A model generated the notes under the pieces. That model did not search any database and had not been told where the DNA came from. It saw only the letters and a program-made list of their open reading frames with translations. From assembly GCA_024742835.1 (NCBI GenBank), contig JANSXS010000008.1:1-64000 (forward strand): a stretch of 64,000 bases of DNA, given 5' to 3'. Each line of letters begins with the position of its first letter. Within the stretch, counting starts at the first letter, position 1. This DNA is from Paracoccaceae bacterium. Lineage in GTDB: Bacteria > Pseudomonadota > Alphaproteobacteria > Rhodobacterales > Rhodobacteraceae. Position numbers and translations under genes: made by a program. This document shows, in pieces, positions 48,774-57,120 of the stretch.

Positions 48774-49645
48774 CGCTGGGTATTGTCGCAGAAATCAAGG
48801 ATAAGTTTGGCGACTCTTTCCGGCTCTTCCTCATGTGCGAGATGCCCTAAACCGGCAAGCTGCCGGGTTTCGGCGTTGGGCAGCTTTTGGGCGGCACGGA
48901 CCGACACATCGGGCGGCACAGCCTTGTCCTTTTCGCCGGTGATCAGCAGGCAGGGTGCGGTGATGTCGCCCATCCTTTGCCAGAGCGCATCGGTGTTCCA
49001 GTTTGCCATCATCTGCAACGTGCCGTCGATATGGTCGCGGTCCGACAGGAGGCGCGCGTAATAGCTAAGGCTTTCTTCTGACAGGGCCGATCCGGTGGAC
49101 CCTATCACGTTGCGCGCCCTGTCGGGCCGCGCGCCGCCCATCGCAAACGCGTAAGAGGTGAGTGGGTTCAGCGCGAGCATCTTGGCCAGCGCCGGGAAAA
49201 GCCAGCTTGCCACGCCTTCGAACCGGTCAAGGGCGGCGTTGATCCCCACCAGGCGCGGCGGGCTGCCATCGGTCGCCGTCAGGCGTGTCGCCAGGTCCAG
49301 CGCCACGGCCCCACCCGCCGAATGCCCGATGATTCCCTCTGGCTGCCAGCCCTGCGCATCGCAAAGCGTGGCGATATCCTCTGCCGTCTTGGTCAGGCCA
49401 AAGCGCGCCCGGCTGCCGGGCCGGGTAAATCCGTGACCGGGCAGGTCCAGAGCCAAGACATGATGCCGCGCGGCCAGCGGGGGAATGACATCGCGCCAGC
49501 TATGGGTGGTCGCTCCTGCACCATGTAAAAGCAGCAGCGTTGGCCCCTCGCCGGTTTCCTGCACATGCCAGTCATGCGGGCGGTGGCGGATTCGGTGCGA
49601 AAGGTGGCTAAGCGGCCAGTCCTTGAGATCGCGGGCCCAATCCAT
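48770..49645 (-). CDS. bchO: Alpha/beta hydrolase BchO, magnesium chelatase-associated
   Basis: A 291-residue alpha/beta hydrolase: LLLLHGAGATTHSW near residue 38 (oxyanion region), nucleophile GHSAGG near 108, and a late histidine in LAGLGHLAHEEEPE near 270. BchO is found with bchD and bchI in purple bacteria photosynthesis clusters and is thought to assist Mg insertion; its reaction is not established. The ATG at 49645 follows the bchD stop by four bases. It is the last gene of the leftward crtA-bchI-bchD-bchO operon. Confidence 0.92.
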   Translation of the reverse strand: MDWARDLKDWPLSHLSHRIRHRPHDWHVQETGEGPTLLLLHGAGATTHSWRDVIPPLAARHHVLALDLPGHGFTRPGSRARFGLTKTAEDIATLCDAQGWQPEGIIGHSAGGAVALDLATRLTATDGSPPRLVGINAALDRFEGVASWLFPALAKMLALNPLTSYAFAMGGARPDRARNVIGSTGSALSEESLSYYARLLSDRDHIDGTLQMMANWNTDALWQRMGDITAPCLLITGEKDKAVPPDVSVRAAQKLPNAETRQLAGLGHLAHEEEPERVAKLILDFCDNTQR

Positions 49646-49649
49646 CGCG

Positions 49650-51299
49650 CTAGCTGTCCAGCGCGGCGCTGACCGCTGTGGAAATACCGCGCGCATCGGC
49701 GCGGGGCAGGGCGATATAGCGCGCGCCCAGCCGGGCGGCGATATTGCGCGCCTGTTCGGCGGGCCGGTTGGAGGTGTCGATCAGCACGCCCGTGATGCCG
49801 CGCGCATATAGCCCCGCTGCAACGGCTTCCGCGTCTTCCAGCGCGGCCTTGCGTCCGGGTTCCCCCGATAGCGGGATATTTGCGCGCCCGTCGGTCAAGA
49901 GCACCAGCATCGGTGTCAGGCCACGACCGGCAGCATGACCGGCAAGTTCCGTGGCCGCGACAAGCCCGGCGGCCAGCGGCGTGCCACCCCCGCCGGGTAG
50001 CGAGGCGAGTTGACGTTTCGCCTGCACCAGCGAGCGGGTGGGCGGCAGAAGCTCGTCCGCGCGGTCGCCGCGAAAGGCGATGAGGGCCACCTGATCGCGC
50101 CGCGCATAGGCTTGCGCAAGCATCAGTTCCACCGCGCCTTTCGCCTCGTTCAGCCGCGCCACGGCGGCGGAGCCCGACGCGTCTACCGCGAAGATCAGCA
50201 AGCGGTCCGAGCGGTCCTCGAACCGTTTCAGTCGGATGTCGCCGGGATGGATGATGATGGCGCGATGGGCGTTGGCCTCGGTCCGGCGCAGGGTCTGCCA
50301 CGGGGCGGCTGCGCGCAGGGTCGCCACCGTGTCGATCCGGGCCTGTGCATCGGGCCGTCCGGGGCGCGAGGGCAGGGGGCGGCCGCGCCGGTTGCCCGCC
50401 CGCCGGTTGCCCGCGCCCGACCCAGACGCGGCGGCGCGATTGCGTTTGGCGGTGCGTTCAAGAATATCGGCAGGTAAAAGCGCGGCGATGGCCTGCACAA
50501 GGATATCCTCGGGAATATCGGGCGCGCTCTGGTCCTCGCCCTCGCGGTCGGTGTCGTCCGGTGGGCTTTGCTCTGGCTGCTCCGGCTCGGGTTCTGGCTC
50601 CTGCGGGATCTGCGTGGCGCGCGAGGGATAGACCAGCTCGGCGGCTTCACGCAGGTGATCATCCGTCACCTCGGGACAGTCATCAAGAGCGGCCAGCGCG
50701 CGCGCCGCGCGCAGCGCGAAAAGCGGTGCGCGCAGGCTGTCGATGCCGAACCGCGCGGCCAGAGCCGTGAGCGCGGGCAGCGTATCGTCCGGCGTGATCA
50801 CCTGTGCCAGACGCGCGCGCGCGTCGTCCAGATCGGCGGGGGCGGGCAGCATGATCGGGCTGCCGCGCCCCTCTTCCGGCTCGATATGAAAGGCCAGCCT
50901 GTCAGTCAGCGCGTCGGGCAGGCGCTCTTCCGGCCCGGTGCCTTCGTCCAGTGCGATCAGACTGTGACCGGTGCGCTGATCGAGGATGCGCGACAGCCGC
51001 GCGGCAAGGCCGGGGCTGGTGCGTTCTGCCATGGTCAGGATCAGCCGGCAGGGCGTGTCGATCAGGCCGGGGTCGGCAATGGGCCGCCCCTCTGCCAAGG
51101 ACGCGGCGATATTGAGCCCGCCGAAAAGCTGCGTGTCGGAAATGGCGGGATGGATGCGCCGCGCCTCACCCGGCAGGCGGGCGAGGGCCGTCTCGAACAT
51201 CTCGCGGGCAGGGCCAAAGCGGGCGCGCAGGCAAAGCCCGCCAAGCCCGCCGGGATCCAGCGCCAGCGCCGCCAGTGCACGGGCGGCGGGCGTCGTCAT
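49650..51299 (-). CDS. bchD: Magnesium chelatase subunit D
   Basis: A 549-residue subunit that joins BchI and BchH to insert Mg into protoporphyrin IX, the first committed step of bacteriochlorophyll synthesis. It has an AAA-like N-terminal half, an acidic and proline-rich linker (EPEPEQPEQSPPDD near residue 235), and a C-terminal von Willebrand A domain with the metal site D373-A-S-G-S377. It overlaps bchI by four bases. BchH is not in this window. Confidence 0.96.
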   Translation of the reverse strand: MTTPAARALAALALDPGGLGGLCLRARFGPAREMFETALARLPGEARRIHPAISDTQLFGGLNIAASLAEGRPIADPGLIDTPCRLILTMAERTSPGLAARLSRILDQRTGHSLIALDEGTGPEERLPDALTDRLAFHIEPEEGRGSPIMLPAPADLDDARARLAQVITPDDTLPALTALAARFGIDSLRAPLFALRAARALAALDDCPEVTDDHLREAAELVYPSRATQIPQEPEPEPEQPEQSPPDDTDREGEDQSAPDIPEDILVQAIAALLPADILERTAKRNRAAASGSGAGNRRAGNRRGRPLPSRPGRPDAQARIDTVATLRAAAPWQTLRRTEANAHRAIIIHPGDIRLKRFEDRSDRLLIFAVDASGSAAVARLNEAKGAVELMLAQAYARRDQVALIAFRGDRADELLPPTRSLVQAKRQLASLPGGGGTPLAAGLVAATELAGHAAGRGLTPMLVLLTDGRANIPLSGEPGRKAALEDAEAVAAGLYARGITGVLIDTSNRPAEQARNIAARLGARYIALPRADARGISTAVSAALDS

Positions 51300-52300
51300 T
51301 GCAGCACGTCCGCCACCGCGCGGTTGACGCGCGCGCCCGATCCCGCCTCGTCCAACGGGTCGCGGCGCAAACGGTGCGCCAAGGCCAGCGGCGCCACGCG
51401 GGCCAGATGATCGCGATCCACGGCGGCGGCCCCCTCATAGGCGGCCAGTGCGCGGGCGGCGCGCAACAGCGTGAGTTCGCCGCGCAAACCGTCTGTGCCA
51501 AGCGACAGGGCAAGCTGCGCGCAGTCGCGCAGGATCGATTCCGGTGCGTCGGTCTGGCGCAGCGCCGCGCGGGCGGCAAGGATGGCATCGCGGATCTGCG
51601 TGTCTTCGGCCTGCCAATGAGCCATGAAGGTGTCGTAATCGGTCTCGAACGCATCTCGGCGGCGGATCACCTCGATCCGCTCGTCGATATCGGTGGGTGA
51701 GCCAACTTCGACCGACAAGCCGAACCGGTCCAGCAATTGTGGCCGCAGCTCGCCCTCTTCGGGGTTGCCGGAGCCGACCAGCACGAAGCGCGCGGGATGA
51801 CGGATGGACAGACCCTCACGCTCTACCGCGTTGGTGCCCGATTGTGCCACGTCGAGCAGCAGGTCGACGATGTGATCCTCCAGCAGGTTGACCTCGTCAA
51901 TATAAAGGTACCCGCGATTGGCCCGCGCCAGAAGCCCCGGCTCGAACGCCTTTTCCCCGCGCGTGAGCGCACGTTCGATATCCAGCGCGCCGGTCACGCG
52001 GTCCTCGGTCACGCCAAGGGGCAGATCCACCACGGGGGTGGGGCGTTCCACCATGTCGCGGTCGGCCACCTCTGCCCAGTCGGGGATATCGGCGGCATCG
52101 GCGGAATTGACTGGACAGCCCGCGATCTGCCGGATCGGCGGTAACAGGGCCGCAAGCGCGCGCACGGCGGTGGATTTGCCGGTGCCACGGTCGCCGAACA
52201 CCAGAACGCCGCCAAGACCGGGGTCGATGGCGGTCAGGATCAGCGCCTGTTTCATGTCGTCTTGTCCGACGATGGCGGAGAATGGGAAAGCTGTCTTCAT
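51296..52300 (-). CDS. bchI: Magnesium chelatase ATPase subunit I
   Basis: A 334-residue AAA+ ATPase that powers Mg insertion. Walker A is GDRGTGKS at residues 36-43, Walker B lies in YLYIDEVNLL near 140, and LVGSGNPEEGELRPQLLDRF near 185 holds the sensor and arginine-finger region. Its ATG overlaps the crtA stop as ATGA; an upstream in-frame ATG at 52342 lies inside crtA and is rejected. Confidence 0.97.
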   Translation of the reverse strand: MKTAFPFSAIVGQDDMKQALILTAIDPGLGGVLVFGDRGTGKSTAVRALAALLPPIRQIAGCPVNSADAADIPDWAEVADRDMVERPTPVVDLPLGVTEDRVTGALDIERALTRGEKAFEPGLLARANRGYLYIDEVNLLEDHIVDLLLDVAQSGTNAVEREGLSIRHPARFVLVGSGNPEEGELRPQLLDRFGLSVEVGSPTDIDERIEVIRRRDAFETDYDTFMAHWQAEDTQIRDAILAARAALRQTDAPESILRDCAQLALSLGTDGLRGELTLLRAARALAAYEGAAAVDRDHLARVAPLALAHRLRRDPLDEAGSGARVNRAVADVLQ

Positions 52301-53004
52301 GTATTCAGTCCAAGCCGGGCGAGCGGCTTGCCGCCCTCCCATGTGCCGCGCTCTCCAAGGATGGAGAAACGCGCGTAAAGTTCTTCGCGAAACCAGTCAC
52401 CCTCACGCACTGCGCGGATGGCGCGGGCGTGGGGGCCGTCTTCACGGGCGAAGGCGGCCATGCCGCAGGTGTCCGGCCAGACCGAAAAGGTGATCTGGTG
52501 GAAAAGTGGCACCTCGCCGATGCCGATCTTGAAGGCCACGTTTTCATCTGCGCCGATCATCGACGAGATATCGGGTACCCGGTTCCAGAACCGCAGGGCG
52601 GCACCGGGGCGCACGGTGGCGCGCGTCAGCGCCGCAACAGGGCCGGATTGGCTGGATGGGGTGACTTCGAAGGGCGATTGCCCCGACCACGCCCCGCGCG
52701 CCGATATGGGGCACAGGAACAGGGTATAGGATTCGCTGGCCCGTGCGCGGTAGCGGCGAAATATATCAGCCTCTCTTGTCCGGGCGCGGGCGGTTTCAGG
52801 GTCTGGCCAGGTGGCAAGGATCGCGTAAACGCCGGTATTGGGAATGGGGGTAAAGCCTTCGCCGGTGCCCGAGCCGCAGAGTTTCCAGAATCCGATGCCC
52901 GGCACGCGCGCGACCGCAGGCCGCGCAAGCCCCATCATGGCAAAGGCCCAAAGCCTGTCAAAGCCCGGTTTGAACCGGAAAAAGCTGAGACTGACGGTTT
53001 GCAT
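52297..53004 (-). CDS. crtA: Spheroidene monooxygenase CrtA
   Basis: A 235-residue enzyme that oxidises spheroidene to the keto-carotenoid spheroidenone in oxygen. It begins VSLSFFRFKPGFDRLWAFAM and contains GIGFWKLCGSGTGEGF near residue 36 and SPFEVTPSSQSGPVAALTRA near 110, all typical of CrtA. The ATG at 53004 follows GGAGAGGCAGG. It is the first gene of the leftward bch operon and divergent from crtI, with two PpsR-type sites between them. Confidence 0.93.
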   Translation of the reverse strand: MQTVSLSFFRFKPGFDRLWAFAMMGLARPAVARVPGIGFWKLCGSGTGEGFTPIPNTGVYAILATWPDPETARARTREADIFRRYRARASESYTLFLCPISARGAWSGQSPFEVTPSSQSGPVAALTRATVRPGAALRFWNRVPDISSMIGADENVAFKIGIGEVPLFHQITFSVWPDTCGMAAFAREDGPHARAIRAVREGDWFREELYARFSILGERGTWEGGKPLARLGLNT

Positions 53005-53026
53005 GGCCTGCCTCTCCTCGTGAAAC

Positions 53027-53044
53027 TGTCCACTATTATTGACA
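53027..53044. promoter_or_regulatory. PpsR/CrtJ palindrome, crtA side
   Basis: TGT-N12-ACA (TGT at 53027-53029, ACA at 53042-53044), the consensus of the PpsR/CrtJ redox and light repressor. It lies 23 bases upstream of the crtA start codon. Confidence 0.8.
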
Positions 53045-53081
53045 TGGTTTGTGCGGGCAGAAAAGGTCTGCAATGCGAGAT

Positions 53082-53099
53082 TGTCAATTTAACTAGACA
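53082..53099. promoter_or_regulatory. PpsR/CrtJ palindrome, crtI side
   Basis: TGT-N12-ACA (TGT at 53082-53084, ACA at 53097-53099). It overlaps a candidate -35 (TTGTCA, 53081-53086) and sits 16 bases before the crtI start codon, well placed to block its transcription. Confidence 0.8.
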
Positions 53100-53115
53100 C
53101 ATGTAGTCTACCCTT

Positions 53116-54666
53116 ATGTTGACACGTCTTGATCCGGAAATGAAACAAGCCGCAGAGGCCGCAAAGCGGCCTCATGCGATCGTAATAGGTGCTGGTCTGG
53201 GCGGTCTGGCTTCGGCCATGCGGCTTGGGGCCAAGGGCTACCGCGTCACCGTGCTGGACCGGCTTGACAGCCCCGGCGGGCGCGGATCCAGCATCTGGCA
53301 AAACGGCCACCGCTTTGATCTGGGGCCGACCATTGTCACGGTTCCACAGGTCTTTCGCGAGCTTTGGCAGGCCTGCGGGCGCGATTTCGACAAGGATGTC
53401 GATCTGCGCCCGATTGATCCCTTCTACGAAATCCGCTGGCCCGATGGCAGCAGCTTTACCGCGCGGCAGGATACCGATGCGATGCGCGCCGAGGTGGCAC
53501 GCCTGTCGCCCGGCGATGCGGCGGGATACGAGCGATTCCTCAAGGATAGCGAGGATCGCTACCAGTTCGGATTCGAGGATCTGGGCCGGCGCCCGATGCA
53601 CAAGTTCTGGGATCTGGTGAAGGTCTTGCCGAAATTCGCGATGCTGCGCGCGGATCGGTCGGTTTACGCCCATGCCTCAAAGCGCTTCAAGGACGAGCGG
53701 TTGCGCATGGCGTTTTCGTTTCATCCGCTGTTCATCGGGGGTGACCCGTTCAACGTAACCTCCATGTATATCCTTGTCAGCCATCTCGAAAAGGAATTCG
53801 GGGTGCATTATGCCATGGGTGGGGTCGAGGCGATTGCCAAGGGCATGGCCGGCGTCATTGCCGATCAGGGCGGTGTTGTGCGGCAGGGGGCCGAGGTTGA
53901 CGAGATCTTGGTCAAGAACGGTGCGGCCACCGGCGTCAAGCTGACCGGCGGAGAGGCGGTCGCGGCGGATGTCGTGGTGTCCAACTCGGATGCCGGACAT
54001 ACCTATGACCACCTTTTGCGCAACATGAAAAAGCGGCGTTGGACTGCGCCACGGCTTAAGCGGTCGCGCTGGTCCATGGGGCTGTTCGTTTGGTATTTCG
54101 GCACCAAGGGCACGCGCGACAAATGGCGCGAGGTGGGGCACCACACGATCCTGAACGGCCCGCGATATCAGGGGCTTATCAAGGATATCTTCATCAACGG
54201 CAAGCTGTCCGAGGACATGAGCATCTATCTGCACCGTCCCACCGTCACCGACCCGACCGCCGCGCCAGAGGGGGACGATACGTTCTACGCGCTCAGCCCG
54301 GTGCCGCATCTGGGTCATGACAATCCGGTGGATTGGTCCGAGATGGCGGAAACATACAAGGCAAACGTCCAGAATGTGCTGGAAAAAGACCTGCTGCCGG
54401 GGCTTGGCGATCATCTGTCGGCCTCCGAGGTGTTCACGCCCGACACGTTTCGCGACCGCTATCTCAGCCCGCATGGCACCGGCTTTTCGCTGGAGCCGCG
54501 CATCCTGCAATCCGCATGGTTCCGTCCGCATAACGTAAGTGAGGAGCTCAAAGGGCTGTACCTGACCGGGGCGGGCACGCATCCCGGCGCGGGGCTGCCC
54601 GGCGTGATTTCCAGCGCCGAGGTGCTGGGCAAGCTGGTACCCGACGCGGTGAAGGTCGCGCCGTGA
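53116..54666 (+). CDS. crtI: Phytoene desaturase CrtI
   Basis: A 516-residue flavoenzyme that converts phytoene to neurosporene in spheroidene-forming bacteria. It has the N-terminal FAD motif VIGAGLGGLASAMRLGAKGY near residue 23 and the C-terminal YLTGAGTHPGAGLPGV near 482. The ATG at 53116 has no ribosome binding site and lies just beyond a candidate -10 element, so it may be translated from a leaderless mRNA. An ATG at 53140 is the alternative. It overlaps crtB by four bases. Confidence 0.94.
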   Translation: MLTRLDPEMKQAAEAAKRPHAIVIGAGLGGLASAMRLGAKGYRVTVLDRLDSPGGRGSSIWQNGHRFDLGPTIVTVPQVFRELWQACGRDFDKDVDLRPIDPFYEIRWPDGSSFTARQDTDAMRAEVARLSPGDAAGYERFLKDSEDRYQFGFEDLGRRPMHKFWDLVKVLPKFAMLRADRSVYAHASKRFKDERLRMAFSFHPLFIGGDPFNVTSMYILVSHLEKEFGVHYAMGGVEAIAKGMAGVIADQGGVVRQGAEVDEILVKNGAATGVKLTGGEAVAADVVVSNSDAGHTYDHLLRNMKKRRWTAPRLKRSRWSMGLFVWYFGTKGTRDKWREVGHHTILNGPRYQGLIKDIFINGKLSEDMSIYLHRPTVTDPTAAPEGDDTFYALSPVPHLGHDNPVDWSEMAETYKANVQNVLEKDLLPGLGDHLSASEVFTPDTFRDRYLSPHGTGFSLEPRILQSAWFRPHNVSEELKGLYLTGAGTHPGAGLPGVISSAEVLGKLVPDAVKVAP

Positions 54667-55706
54667 CGATGGCCGCCGAGGATATGGCGCATTGCGCCGC
54701 CGCGATCCGCGACGGCTCGCGGTCTTTTCATGCGGCCTCGAAACTGCTTCCCGCGTCAGTGCGCGATCCGGCTCTGGCGCTGTATGCGTTTTGCCGTCTG
54801 GCGGATGACGAGGTGGATTTGCAGGAGCAAAAGGCGGAGGCCGTGCTGCGTTTGCATGAACGGCTTGATCTGGCTTATCGCGGCACGCCCAAGGATGCGC
54901 CCGCAGACCGGGCCTTTGCCGGGATGATCGAGGACTTCGGGATGCCGCGCGAACTGCCAGAGGCACTGCTGGAGGGGTTGGCATGGGACGCGATGGGGCG
55001 GCGCTATGCTTCTATCAGCGACTTGCAGGCGTATTCCGCCCGCGTAGCCTCTGCCGTGGGGGCTATGATGTGCGTGCTGATGCGCGTGCGAGAGCCGGAT
55101 GCGCTGGCGCGGGCTTGTGATCTGGGCGTGGCCATGCAACTGACCAATATCGCGCGCGACGCAGGCGAGGACGCCCGCGAGGGGCGGCTTTACCTGCCAA
55201 CCGACTGGCTGGGCGACGAAGGTATCGACCCCGAGGCATTTCTGGCCGATCCGCAATTCTCGCCCGAACTGCGCCGCGTGATCGCGCGGCTGTTGCGCCG
55301 GGCGGATGATCTTTACGCGAAATCCGAGGCGGGCGTGGGCGCGTTGCCGCTGTCCTGCCGTCCGGGGATTTTCGCGGCGCGCCATATCTATGCCGGGATC
55401 GGCGGGCAGTTGCGCCGGGGCGGCTATGATTCGATCTCTCACCGTGCCCGGACGGGCACGACGCAAAAGCTGGGTTGGCTGATGCTGTCGGTGCTGCGCG
55501 CCGGGGCGACGGTGGTGATGCCGCGCTCTGCGGTGATCTATGCCCGGCCCCTGCCCGAGACGGCGTTTCTGGTGACGGCGGCGGGCGACGGCTCTGACAG
55601 CGCCCGCGACTGGAGCGAGACACTCTATGCGACCATGGCCACGCTCAAATCAACCGATGCCGCGCGTCGTTCGGCCTTGCATGCCCAGCGGGCGGAGTTA
55701 AGTTGA
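54663..55706 (+). CDS. crtB: Phytoene synthase CrtB
   Basis: A 347-residue enzyme that joins two geranylgeranyl diphosphates to phytoene. Both aspartate-rich motifs are present: ADDEVD at residues 47-52 and RDAGEDAREGRLYLP near 170. The start is a GTG overlapping the crtI stop (GTGA), so translation is coupled. It overlaps the tspO start by four bases. Confidence 0.95.
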   Translation: MTMAAEDMAHCAAAIRDGSRSFHAASKLLPASVRDPALALYAFCRLADDEVDLQEQKAEAVLRLHERLDLAYRGTPKDAPADRAFAGMIEDFGMPRELPEALLEGLAWDAMGRRYASISDLQAYSARVASAVGAMMCVLMRVREPDALARACDLGVAMQLTNIARDAGEDAREGRLYLPTDWLGDEGIDPEAFLADPQFSPELRRVIARLLRRADDLYAKSEAGVGALPLSCRPGIFAARHIYAGIGGQLRRGGYDSISHRARTGTTQKLGWLMLSVLRAGATVVMPRSAVIYARPLPETAFLVTAAGDGSDSARDWSETLYATMATLKSTDAARRSALHAQRAELS

Positions 55707-56179
55707 CCGACATGTTCTGGCTTTGCTTCGGCATCTTCTTGGTGGCCTGCCTTTCGGCAGGATCGACTGGCGGCTTGTTTCCGCCCGGAAAATGGTATGA
55801 AAACCTTGATAAACCGCCATGGACGCCGCCCAACTGGCTGTTTCCCGTCGCCTGGACCACGCTTTACCTGTTGATGGCCGCCGCGGGCGCGCGCGTGGCG
55901 GTGTCGGATGGCAACGCGGTGGCGATGGCGCTTTGGTCGTTGCAGATTGCGCTCAACGGGCTTTGGACGCCGGTTTTCTTTGGCCTGCGCCGCCTGAAGC
56001 TGGGGCTGATGGTCCTGATCGGTCTGTGGCTGTCGGTGGCGGCGACGCTGTTGGCGCTTTGGCAGGTGGACTGGATCGCTGGGCTGATGTTCGTGCCCTA
56101 TCTGGTCTGGGTCAGCGTTGCGGGCGCGTTGAACTTCTCGGTCTGGCGACGCAACCCGACTGTGGCCGCAGAGGGCTGA
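55703..56179 (+). CDS. tspO: TspO/MBR outer-membrane-type tryptophan-rich sensory protein
   Basis: A 158-residue protein with five membrane helices and the family motif KPPWTPPNWLFPVAW near residue 37. In Rhodobacter TspO affects photosynthesis gene expression in response to oxygen and porphyrin levels. The start is TTG, overlapping the crtB stop. Its place after crtI-crtB, converging on crtC, is the same as in Rhodobacter. Confidence 0.94.
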   Translation: MTDMFWLCFGIFLVACLSAGSTGGLFPPGKWYENLDKPPWTPPNWLFPVAWTTLYLLMAAAGARVAVSDGNAVAMALWSLQIALNGLWTPVFFGLRRLKLGLMVLIGLWLSVAATLLALWQVDWIAGLMFVPYLVWVSVAGALNFSVWRRNPTVAAEG

Positions 56180-56184
56180 ACGCC

Positions 56185-57120
56185 TTATCCCTCGAAATGC
56201 CAGTGGCGGCGGCGCGGTACACGCACCGCCAGCATCGGCTTTAGCAAGGGCGATCGAAAGCGCGTCAGGTCAAGCGCCTCGTGGACACCGACGCTGTCTT
56301 CTCCATCTATCCGAGTGCGCACGGCGGCGCGGTTGTAGAACGGCGCGTCAAGCATCGCCTGTACCTGTGTCGGCTGATAACCCGGATCGGCGCGAGTTTC
56401 GCGCCGCAAGGCCCAAAGCGAACGCGGCAGGGGAGCCTTTGGCGGGGGCGCGGTCATCCGCGCGGTGCCGGTCGCATCGAAATGGATGCCTGCCGCAAGC
56501 TCTGACCCGTCCAGCCGGACGGCATCGTAGAAACAGGTGCTGCCACCGCCATGCGGAAAACGCCCCCATGTCCAGTAGCTGAAATCCTGTTCCAGCGCGC
56601 GGGTGCCGAAATTGGCGTCGAAATAGCCATGGCCCGACCACGTCCAGCCCGGCGCATCCAGCGCCACGTCGATGTCGCAGGTGGGCGCAAATGGCCGCCA
56701 GACATGCGCGCCATCATCGGTGAGCGGCATTTCCACGCTTGTCATCGCGCGTGGTGTCAGCGTGACCTGCCCGCGCACGCGGCTGACCATCGGCAGCGCG
56801 CCGATCTCGTCGATGTCGATCACCAGCCGGGTGCCATCCCACCGCAAAGAGCTTGGCCCGACAGTAAAGCTGTCGCTGGTCTGGCGCAGGGCGGATTTGC
56901 CCCGGTCGGTCATGGTAAACCGCCCGCCGGGGCCATAGGTGGCCACGTTGATGCAGACGTTGTTTTCCGGCTCGCGCCGACCGGACCATGCATACCAGGG
57001 CGAAAAGACCGAGCCGATAAAGGCAATGATGCTTATGGCGCGCCCGCCGGAGGCGGAGATCCCGTCGATATACCACCACGCATAGCCGTTGGGCGGAACC
57101 GCAAGGTTGAAGTTCGGCCC
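56185..57120 (-). CDS. crtC: Hydroxyneurosporene synthase CrtC (carotenoid 1,2-hydratase)
   Basis: An enzyme of about 311 residues that adds water to the end of neurosporene. Conserved parts are NGYAWWYIDGIS, IIAFIGSVFSPWYAWSGRR, and the C-terminal YQPTQVQAMLDAPFYNRA. The 5' end is uncertain: the conserved region begins near 57120, but the frame has no ATG, GTG, TTG or CTG between there and 57402; the only canonical start is an ATG at 57405, which would add 95 residues of non-homologous sequence antiparallel to no known domain and inside crtD in another frame. The start given is therefore where homology seems to begin. Overlap with crtD indicates translational coupling. Confidence 0.85.
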   Translation of the reverse strand, partial: GPNFNLAVPPNGYAWWYIDGISASGGRAISIIAFIGSVFSPWYAWSGRREPENNVCINVATYGPGGRFTMTDRGKSALRQTSDSFTVGPSSLRWDGTRLVIDIDEIGALPMVSRVRGQVTLTPRAMTSVEMPLTDDGAHVWRPFAPTCDIDVALDAPGWTWSGHGYFDANFGTRALEQDFSYWTWGRFPHGGGSTCFYDAVRLDGSELAAGIHFDATGTARMTAPPPKAPLPRSLWALRRETRADPGYQPTQVQAMLDAPFYNRAAVRTRIDGEDSVGVHEALDLTRFRSPLLKPMLAVRVPRRRHWHFEG

